A stretch of DNA of 51,923 nucleotides from Desulfobacterales bacterium (lineage in GTDB: Bacteria; Desulfobacterota; DSM-4660; Desulfatiglandales; Desulfatiglandaceae), in contig JACNIU010000109.1 in the NCBI GenBank assembly GCA_014382905.1, positions 1 through 51,923 on the forward strand, read 5' to 3'. Below the pieces are notes generated by a model. The model was not told where the DNA came from and ran no database searches. It worked only from the letters and a program-made list of their open reading frames with translations. This document shows positions 44,906-51,923 of this stretch, piece after piece. The position numbers and the translations under genes were made by a program. Position 1 is the first letter of the stretch; each line of letters opens with the position of its first letter.

Positions 44906-47494
44906 ATGGGTCGAATACTGGACGCTTTGAGAGGTCCTTTCTTAAAAAGGGAGAAGGAAGGCGAGGCGAACGCCGAAGAACTGCGCCATGCCTTCAAGAC
45001 CCGGTATCACCATTTCAAACTGCTCTTGAACGCAAATAACAAGGCGCTCGAGATCATGGCGGAAATGGAAACGGCCCTGTTGGGAACAAGCCCCTTTGGC
45101 ATGAACTTCGTCCGGTCGCGATGCACCGCTATGTCCACGAATGTCTGGCAGATCACCAGGAACCTGAACGAGCTGGCCCCTAAGAAATATGAAGAGCTCT
45201 ACGGCAGTTTCAAAGAGATCCAGTTAAAAATAAACCCGTTTATTTCCCATCGGGATGTGGCCCAGGAAGGGCCGTTTGTTCTTCCCCTGAGGTCAGTGGT
45301 CAAGGAAATGGCGGATCAGGTGGGAAGCAAAGTCGCCAATCTCGGGGAGATCAAGAACAGGCTTCACAGGCAGGTCCAGAACGGGTTTGCCGTCACTGCC
45401 AAGGGTTACTATCGGTTTATGGAACATAATGATTTTCAGGCCGAAATAGATCGCCGTATCCAGGCCACCAATGTGGAGCGTTTGGATCAACTTCATGCCC
45501 TCAGTGCCGGCATCCAGCAACTGATGATCGGGTCGCCTCTTCCAGCGGATCTTGAGGAGGCCATTAAAGACCAGTACCGACGCTTAGCGGATGAAGAAGG
45601 AAGGAGTATCAGAGTAGCCATGCGGAGCAGCGCCCTGGGAGAGGACTTTGCCGGGACGTCCTTTGCCGGCCAGTACCGTTCGGAGCTGAATGTGAGCGGT
45701 GAGCACATTCTCGATGTCTATAAGGAAATAGTTGCCAGTAAGTACAGCCTCCCTGCAATGGCCTACCGTCTCAACCGTGGGATCCGCGATGAAGATGTGG
45801 CCATGTGTGTGGGGTGTATGGCTATGATGGATGCTGTTTCAGGAGGCGTCCTTTACTCCCGAAACCCTCTCAACTTCAATGATGAGACCCTTGTCATCAA
45901 TTCGGTCTGGGGCCTTCCCAAAGCGGTGGTTGATGGGAGCGCTGCTTCAGACCTCTTCATCGTCTCCCGCGGTGAGCCTATGGCGATCATCCGAAGAGAA
46001 GTAGCCCTTAAAGAACAGAAACTTGCATGCTATCCGGAAGCAGGGGTCCGTCGTTTGGACGTACCTGAACCGGAAAGGCATCTCGCTTCCGTAGAAGATG
46101 ACCAGGTTATGGAACTTGCACGTCTGGCAGTTGAATTGGAAGGGCACTATGGTGCACCCCAGGATATCGAATGGGCCATTCAAATGGACGGTTCCATTGT
46201 TCTTCTTCAATGCCGGCCTTTGACGCAAGTTGAAGAATTCGAGGGCCCCGATCTTGATACAGTTTACGAAAAAAGGCGTGAATCGGTTATCTTGAAGGGC
46301 GGGGTTTCGGCCAGTCCGGGCACAGCGGCAGGTCCCGTGTATCTTGTATGCAAAGATATGGACGCCCTTCAGTTTCCTGAGGGCGGTGTTCTGGTTACGA
46401 CCCAAGCGCTTCCCCGATGGGCCTCTTTCCTAAATCGGGCAGCCGCAGTGATTACGGAGAAGGGGGGTGTGACAGGTCATCTCGCCAGTGTGGCCAGGGA
46501 GTTTGGGGTTCCTGCCCTTTTCGGCGTGGAAGGCGCCACCGGACGGCTGAAGAACGGGCAGATGGTAACGGTTGATGTAAATATCCGCTCGGTGTACGAA
46601 GGACGTATTGAGTCCCTTCTATCCAAGCAAAAAAGCACGAAGCGCCTTATGGAAGGGAGCCCAGTCTACGAAGCGCTCAAAGGGGTGACACAGCATATCA
46701 TCCCCCTTAATCTCTTAGATCCTGACGCCCCTAACTTTAGTTCCAGAAACTGCAAGACCATGCACGACATTACTCGCTTCTGCCACGAAAAGGCCGTTCA
46801 CGAGATGTTCCAGTTCGGGAAGGATCACCGGTTCCCTGAGCATTCCAGTAAACAGCTTTTTTGCGACGTTCCGATGCAGTGGTGGGTCTTGAATCTGGAT
46901 GACGGATTCAGGGAGGAGGTGGGAGACAAGTACGTTCGCTTGGAGAATATTGTTTCCATCCCGATGCTGGCCTTGTGGGAAGGGATCACCTCTGTACCCT
47001 GGGAAGGTCCCCCGCCGGTTGACGGGAAGGGATTCATGTCGGTCATGTTTCAGGCGACTACCAACAGGGCGCTTGTCCCCACGGTACGTTCAAAGTTTGC
47101 CAACCGAAATTACTTTATGATTTCCAAAAACTATTGCAGCCTCAATTCGAGACTCGGTTTCCATTTCTCGACAGTAGAGGCCCTGGTGAGTGAACGATCC
47201 AGTGAAAACTATATCAGCTTCCAGTTCAAGGGAGGAGCCGCGGATTTTGAAAGGAGACTCAAGAGGGTCCTTTTTGTCAGAGACATATTAGAGGAACATG
47301 GTTTCAGAGTTGGGGTGAAGGAAGATACCATCATTGCCCGACTGGAGGATCAAGACGAAGCGTTCATGAAAAAACGGCTCAAGATTATCGGCTATCTGAC
47401 CATCCATACAAGGCAGTTAGATATGATTATGTCCAATGAGGCATCGGTGAGCTACTACAGGTCAAAGATAAGAAATGACATTCAGGAACTTTAG
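44906..47494 (+). CDS. PEP-synthase-like protein with unrecognised C-terminal domain
   Basis: 862 residues. An N-terminal helical region (1-120) is followed by the ATP-grasp PPDK_N domain (about 130-440), with KVANLGEIKNR, IRVAMRSSALGEDFAGTSFA and GAPQDIEWAIQMDGSIVLLQ. The phosphohistidine swivel domain (about 470-570) has His525 in GGVTGHLASVAREFGVPALF. The PEP/pyruvate-binding TIM barrel that should follow is absent; instead 270 residues (MHDITRFCHEKAVHEMFQFG onward) match nothing I recognise. Thus it may phosphorylate a different substrate. The start codon follows a word-like spacer (CAACCAGCAACCAG) without a clear ribosome-binding site. hdrA follows after 88 bp. Confidence 0.85.
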   Translation: MGRILDALRGPFLKREKEGEANAEELRHAFKTRYHHFKLLLNANNKALEIMAEMETALLGTSPFGMNFVRSRCTAMSTNVWQITRNLNELAPKKYEELYGSFKEIQLKINPFISHRDVAQEGPFVLPLRSVVKEMADQVGSKVANLGEIKNRLHRQVQNGFAVTAKGYYRFMEHNDFQAEIDRRIQATNVERLDQLHALSAGIQQLMIGSPLPADLEEAIKDQYRRLADEEGRSIRVAMRSSALGEDFAGTSFAGQYRSELNVSGEHILDVYKEIVASKYSLPAMAYRLNRGIRDEDVAMCVGCMAMMDAVSGGVLYSRNPLNFNDETLVINSVWGLPKAVVDGSAASDLFIVSRGEPMAIIRREVALKEQKLACYPEAGVRRLDVPEPERHLASVEDDQVMELARLAVELEGHYGAPQDIEWAIQMDGSIVLLQCRPLTQVEEFEGPDLDTVYEKRRESVILKGGVSASPGTAAGPVYLVCKDMDALQFPEGGVLVTTQALPRWASFLNRAAAVITEKGGVTGHLASVAREFGVPALFGVEGATGRLKNGQMVTVDVNIRSVYEGRIESLLSKQKSTKRLMEGSPVYEALKGVTQHIIPLNLLDPDAPNFSSRNCKTMHDITRFCHEKAVHEMFQFGKDHRFPEHSSKQLFCDVPMQWWVLNLDDGFREEVGDKYVRLENIVSIPMLALWEGITSVPWEGPPPVDGKGFMSVMFQATTNRALVPTVRSKFANRNYFMISKNYCSLNSRLGFHFSTVEALVSERSSENYISFQFKGGAADFERRLKRVLFVRDILEEHGFRVGVKEDTIIARLEDQDEAFMKKRLKIIGYLTIHTRQLDMIMSNEASVSYYRSKIRNDIQEL

Positions 47495-47582
47495 GGCTGC
47501 AGGCAATTAAACCTATTGCAAAATGGCTACAATATAATCACAATGATCAGGTTTTTGAAATTTCGAACCAAGGAGACATACC

Positions 47583-50500
47583 ATGTCAGATCGTGTAGTA
47601 GGGTCTGTTTTGGTCGCAGGCGGTGGGATTGCCGGCATGCAATCAGCGCTTGATCTGGCCAATTCCGGATACTATGTATACCTTTTAGAAAAGGGGCCTT
47701 CCATTGGCGGGGCCATGGCTCGATTGGATAAGACCTTCCCCACCAATGATTGTGCCATGTGAATCATATCGCCCAAACTGGTCGAGGTCGGCCGGCACCC
47801 GAATATCGAACTCATCACCTTAGCTGAACTTACCGCTGTTCGCGGAGAGGCCGGGAATTTTGAGGTAGAGGTTCTCAGACACCCACGTTATGTGGAGATG
47901 GACAAGTGCATCGCATGCGGGACCTGCTCGGAAAAATGTCCGAAAAAGGTCGATGACCCGTTTAATGGGAACCTGATCAAACGTAAGGCCGTCTATATTG
48001 AATATGCCCAGGCGGTTCCGCTGAAATATGTCGTTGACAAGGAAAACTGCATCTACTTCAAGAAAGGGAAGTGTCGGGCCTGTGAAAAATTCTGCCCCAC
48101 AAACGCCATCGACTTTGAAGAGAAGGAAGAAAGAGTGACCCTCCGCGCTGGCGCTGTTATCCTTGCGCCGGGGTTTATCCCGTTTAATCCCGGACCGTAC
48201 ACGACCTACGCCTACAGCAAATACCCAAACGTTGTCACCAGTATGGAGTTCGAGCGTATCCTCAGTGCCACAGGCCCCTATATGGGACATCTTCAGCGGC
48301 CCTCTGACGGAAAGAACCCCAGAAAAATAAAAAAGATAGCATGGCTCCAGTGCATCGGGTCAAGGGATATCAACACGTGCGATCACGGATATTGCTCTTC
48401 AGTGTGCTGCATGTATGCCATAAAAGAGGCGGTTATTGCAAAAGAACATGCGGGGGCCGATCTGGACTGTGCCATTTTTTATATGGACATGCGGACCCAC
48501 GGCAAGGATTTTGACAGATATTATGATAACGCCAGAGAAAAACATGGGATCCGTTTTATTCGCTCACGCGTTCCAACCATTGATGCCATCCATGACAGTG
48601 ATGACCTCCTGATCCCGTACACGAACGAAGATGGAGAAGTCGTACAGGAAGCCTTTGATATGGTCGTCCTTTCTGTGGGCATGGAGGCGTCCCCTGAGGC
48701 CCTGGAACTGGCAAACCGGCTAAACATCGAACTAACCGAGGGAGGGTTCTGCAGAACCGAATCTTTCCATCCTGTAACTACCTCTAAAGACGGGGTATAT
48801 GTGTGCGGGGCTTTTCAGGGGCCCAAGGATATCCCCCAGTCGGTCATTGAAGGGAGTTCTGCCGCAGCAGAAGCAGGGGCCCTGCTGAGCGGGGCGAGGA
48901 ACGCCCTAACCAAGAAAATAGAGATCCCGGAGGAGAAGCGTACGGCCGGTGAAAGGCCCCGCATCGGTGTATTCGTCTGTCAGTGTGGCATCAATATCGC
49001 GGGGGTGGTTGATGTCCCTGAGGTACGTGATTTCGCCGGATCCCTTCCCTATGTGGAATATGTCACTGATAATCTGTTTACCTGCTCCACGGATACCCAG
49101 AAGACCATTGCCCAGGTGATCGGCGAGAAAAACCTCAACCGCATTGTGGTTGCCGCCTGTACGCCCAAGACCCACGAGCCCCTGTTTCAGGAGACATTGG
49201 TCAATGCGGGATTAAATAAATATCTCTTTGAGATGACGAATATCCGGAACCAGGATTCCTGGGTCCATAAGGATGACCCCCGGATGGCTACTGAAAAGGC
49301 TAAGGACCTTGTGCGCATGGCCGTGGCCAAGGCTGCGCTGATGGAGCCTCTCGTCGAGACTGCCCTGGAAATAAACCAGAAGGCCCTTGTTGTCGGCGGA
49401 GGGATCTCCGGGATGGTGGCTGCAAAAAGCCTTTCGGCCCAGGGCTACCTTGTCTGTCTTGTGGAACAGTCTTCCTCTTTAGGGGGCCAGGCCCTGAATC
49501 TTTTCAGGACCTGGAAGGGAGAGGACGTTCAGGCGCATTTGTCCGATTTGATCAAGACTGTCCGATCAGACCCCCATATCCAGGTCCATCTTGAAACGGA
49601 ACTGGGGAATGTGGAAGGTTTTGTCGGGAACTTCAGGACAACGCTCGTCTCCGGAGGGAGGGAGGAGCAGGTCGAACACGGGGTCGCAGTAATCGCTACC
49701 GGGGCAAATGAGTCCAGGCCCGAAGAGTACCTGTACGGAGCGGATCCGAGGGTAGTCACGCACCTTGAACTGGATCGGAGACTGATCGCTGATGACCCGG
49801 GCCTGAAAGAGATCCGGACCGCCGTGTTCATCCAGTGTGTCGGCTCCAGGGAACCTATGAGGCCTTATTGTTCCAAGGTCTGCTGCACACATTCCATTGA
49901 GAGCGCCATCTACCTGAAGGAACTCAACCCTGACATGAAGGTTTATATCCTTTATCGGGAGATACGCACATACGGGGAGCGGGAGACGCTCTACAGGGAT
50001 GCACGTCTTAGAGGGGTTATCTTTATTCGATTCTCAGTGAATCAGAAACCACGGGTTCTATCAGATCAGGAGAGGCTGAGGATCGAGATAATGGACAGCA
50101 TCCTGGGTGAACAGATCACATTTACCGCCGATCTCGTGGCACTGGCCTCTGCAATTGTACCTTACAGAGATGAGAGACTCGCCCGGCTGTTCAAGATCCC
50201 GATGAATGAAGATGGATTTTTTGTGGAGGCCCACGCTAAGCTCGGGCCCTCGGAGTTTGCCACGGACGGTGTCTTTCTCTGCGGTATGAGTCACTACCCC
50301 AAGCCGATCGATGAATCTGTAGCCCAGGCCATGGCTGCTTCGTCCCGTGCCGTTACCCTGTTGGCCAGAAAAACGGTTCGGATGAGCGGTACCGTAGCTG
50401 AGGCAGATCCGGGCGCGTGCAGTGGGTGTGGTGTCTGCGTGACCATTTGCCCTTATTCTGCCCCATCAACTCTGGAAGAAGGGCCTTTTGCAGGAAAAAT

Positions 50501-50621
50501 GGAGGTGAATCCCGCATTATGCAAGGGGTGCGGCCTGTGCGTGGCCTCCTGTCGTTCAGGGGCACTGAATCTCAAGGGGTTCAGGGAAGATCAGATCATG
50601 GCCATGATTAACGAGATATAG
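47583..50621 (+). CDS. hdrA: Heterodisulfide reductase subunit A, selenocysteine-containing
   Basis: Read through an in-frame TGA at 47760-47762 the gene encodes 1012 residues. FAD module 1 starts [39 protein letters not shown] holds Sec60 where HdrA normally has Cys. [4Fe-4S] motifs: [14 protein letters not shown] (about 109) and CRACEKFCP. From about 455 comes the HdrA-type [20 protein letters not shown] domain, then a second FAD module from about 600 ([18 protein letters not shown]) lacking the Cys-rich insert, and two C-terminal ferredoxin motifs ([27 protein letters not shown]). HdrA is the flavin hub of electron-bifurcating or -confurcating complexes. AAGGAGA precedes the ATG; a SECIS-like hairpin follows the UGA. 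Confidence 0.93.
47778..47795 (+). promoter_or_regulatory. SECIS-like hairpin downstream of the UGA codon
   Basis: CUGGUC pairs with GGCCGG (two G-U and four... mixed Watson-Crick/wobble pairs, six in all) around the loop GAGGUC. The loop contains GGUC, as in the AGGUCU loop of the E. coli fdhF SECIS. The loop begins 22 nt after the UGA, within the bacterial range. SelB would bind this to insert Sec. Confidence 0.7.
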
Positions 50622-50647
50622 GGAGCTCATTTTATCAAGGGGTATAT

Positions 50648-51121
50648 ATGGGAACCATAGATTTGGAGCGGAGTGATCCTGATTTCGTAAAGGAATTAGC
50701 CCGACAACCCGGAGGGGAGAGCATATCGGCCTGTTTTGCATGCCGGAGCTGCGTTGCAGGCTGCCCCATATCGGCCATAAACAGGGAGTTCAGCCCGGCC
50801 AAGATCATCCGCATGGTCCTTTACGGGCTCAAAGAAGAGATCCTCAAAAACGATTTCATATGGCTTTGTTCGACCTGCTATACATGTCAGGAAAGATGTC
50901 CCCAGGGTGTGAGTATTACCGAGTTGATGACCCTTCTGAAGAATATGGCAGTCAAAGAAGGATACGCGCCCGCAGGGATATGGACACAGATGAAGCTTGT
51001 GAAAGGTGAAGGACGGATCTATCCGATCGATGATTTTGACAACAAGAAAAGGGACAAGGCCGGATTGCCGAGGCTTTCTACCTCATGCGGGGAAATAAAG
51101 GAGCTGTTCCAGCAAGAATAA
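50648..51121 (+). CDS. hdrC: Heterodisulfide reductase subunit C
   Basis: 157 residues. Two [4Fe-4S] motifs, CFACRSCVAGCPISAIN and CSTCYTCQERCPQGVSI, in a small helical protein are the HdrC pattern. It carries electrons between HdrA and HdrB. AAGGGG precedes the ATG; 26 bp after hdrA. Confidence 0.94.
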   Translation: MGTIDLERSDPDFVKELARQPGGESISACFACRSCVAGCPISAINREFSPAKIIRMVLYGLKEEILKNDFIWLCSTCYTCQERCPQGVSITELMTLLKNMAVKEGYAPAGIWTQMKLVKGEGRIYPIDDFDNKKRDKAGLPRLSTSCGEIKELFQQE

Positions 51122-51198
51122 GAAGCCGGTCAGGATTTAAGCTATTTGACGTCTCAACCAGTCAACTGCAAAGCGGTGTGTGCCTAAGGAACTGATCT

Positions 51199-51923
51199 AT
51201 GAAATACGCTTTCTTTTTGGGTTGTACCATCCCCGCAAGGGCCAGAAACTACGAACTCTCTGCCAGGAAAGTGGCAGAAAAGATAGGAATCGAACTGGTA
51301 GACATTGAGAGATTTATGTGCTGTGGGTTTCCCATAAAGGCGGCCGACATGGATGCTTCCGGGCTCCTGGCCGCATACAACCTCTCATTGGCCCGGGAGA
51401 AAAACCTGGATATATGCGCCCTGTGCAGTTCCTGCACATCCGCACTGGGGGAGGCAGCGCACCACCTGTCATGGGACGAAGATGAAAAGGCGCGTGTCAA
51501 TAAGCGCCTTTCCGCAGTGGGCCTTAAATACACGAGCAGCCCAAGGGTGAGGCATTTTGCCCGGATTTTATTTGAGGAAGTCGGGCCAGAAAAAATCAGG
51601 GCGCATTTTCAAAAAGATCTGAGTGCTCTCACGATCGCGGTTCATTACGGATGCCACTACCTCAAACCCTCTAAGATACATGATCATTTTGACGATGTGG
51701 AAGACCCGAAGTCCATTGATGCGCTGGTGGCGCTCACCGGGGCCAGGGTGGTTGATTACACGGGAAAAAAGAAGTGTTGCGGGGGCCCTGTGCTCCCTGT
51801 AGATGAAAGACTGGCCCTGTCGGTTACAAGAGAGAAGCTGGAGGCCATAAAAGATTCCGGGGCCGACGCCCTCTGCCTCGTATGCCCTTTTTGCTCGGTC
51901 ATGTATGACGGGAATCAGAAGAG
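51199..51923 (+). CDS. hdrB: Heterodisulfide reductase subunit B (partial)
   Basis: The first 241 residues, open to the window edge. Both CCG domains are visible: FLGCTIPARA, FMCCGFPIKA and CALCSSC in the first; HYGCHYLKPS, KKCCGGPVLP and CLVCPFC in the second. In methanogens these cysteines bind two noncubane [4Fe-4S] clusters that cleave CoM-S-S-CoB; in bacteria the disulfide substrate is unknown. Only the C-terminal tail should be missing. Third gene of hdrA-hdrC-hdrB. Confidence 0.95.
   Translation, partial: MKYAFFLGCTIPARARNYELSARKVAEKIGIELVDIERFMCCGFPIKAADMDASGLLAAYNLSLAREKNLDICALCSSCTSALGEAAHHLSWDEDEKARVNKRLSAVGLKYTSSPRVRHFARILFEEVGPEKIRAHFQKDLSALTIAVHYGCHYLKPSKIHDHFDDVEDPKSIDALVALTGARVVDYTGKKKCCGGPVLPVDERLALSVTREKLEAIKDSGADALCLVCPFCSVMYDGNQK

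Noticed and set aside
47583-47762. hdrA as a broken gene with a stop codon
   Set aside because: The frame resumes immediately with conserved HdrA sequence, the stop is at the redox Cys position, and a SECIS-like hairpin follows. Selenocysteine is the better explanation.

Overview
The window looks like a chromosomal segment of an anaerobic deltaproteobacterium (Desulfobacterota: a sulfate reducer or syntroph). The grounds are gene content: a heterodisulfide-reductase (Hdr) operon whose HdrA is best read as a selenoprotein, a group 3b-type NADP-linked [NiFe] hydrogenase, a siroheme-decarboxylase gene next to hemL (alternative heme route), a Rex redox repressor, an acyl-CoA ligase inside a branched-chain-type ABC transporter operon, and several sigma-54 promoter motifs. 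No taxonomic search was possible, so this is inference.

Layout. 1-0.7 kb: two small exported or TPR genes (minus). 0.7-1.2 kb: a non-coding tandem repeat. 1.3-6.7 kb: a Mut7-C nuclease, a small alpha/beta-barrel protein, pdxA and uvrA (plus). 7.0-9.7 kb: rex and the F0 genes atpZ-atpI-atpB-atpE (minus), with a Rex-like operator upstream of rex. 9.8-11.8 kb: hemL and ahbB (minus), with a roughly 294-bp inverted-repeat element inserted exactly at the hemL stop codon. 12-18.7 kb: a larA-like pseudogene, a possible radC remnant, a SWIM protein with a SNF2 helicase, a glcD-like flavoprotein and a truncated IS1595-type transposase. 18.8-27.6 kb: a DUF1992 protein, then livM-livH-livG-livF, an acyl-CoA synthetase and livK, with a second copy of the element before livK, then a lipoprotein and a small unknown gene. 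27.6-30 kb: tRNA-Arg(CCG), a cyclic-nucleotide-binding protein and a CoA-disulfide/persulfide reductase, with a core-less 77-bp copy of the element at its ribosome-binding site. 30.4-52 kb: a redox and signalling block: CBS-ACT protein, hydBGDA, receiver, GAF kinase, tandem UspA, receiver, CBS protein, DASS transporter, receiver, Cache kinase, two receivers, a PEP-synthase-like protein with an unrecognised C-terminus, and hdrA(Sec)-hdrC-hdrB (the last cut by the window end).

How it fits together. The right half joins hydrogen/NADP(H) and Hdr electron transfer with a dense set of single-domain receivers, two kinases and nucleotide-sensing CBS/USP proteins. Sigma-54 motifs precede the CBS-ACT gene, the hydrogenase operon and the uspA gene, which suggests they form one regulon. 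The liv operon probably imports and activates a carboxylic acid, because a ligase gene lies between its transporter genes.

Most unusual points: (1) a family of non-coding elements in three copies, with 9-11 bp target duplications at two of them, perfect 35-bp inner inverted repeats that co-vary within each copy, an inner core that is flipped relative to the outer arms between the two full copies, and one core-less copy; (2) an in-frame UGA with a SECIS-like hairpin in hdrA; (3) a PEP-synthase-like protein that keeps the ATP-grasp and phosphohistidine parts but has an unrecognised C-terminal domain; (4) low-complexity, word-like spacers between many genes.
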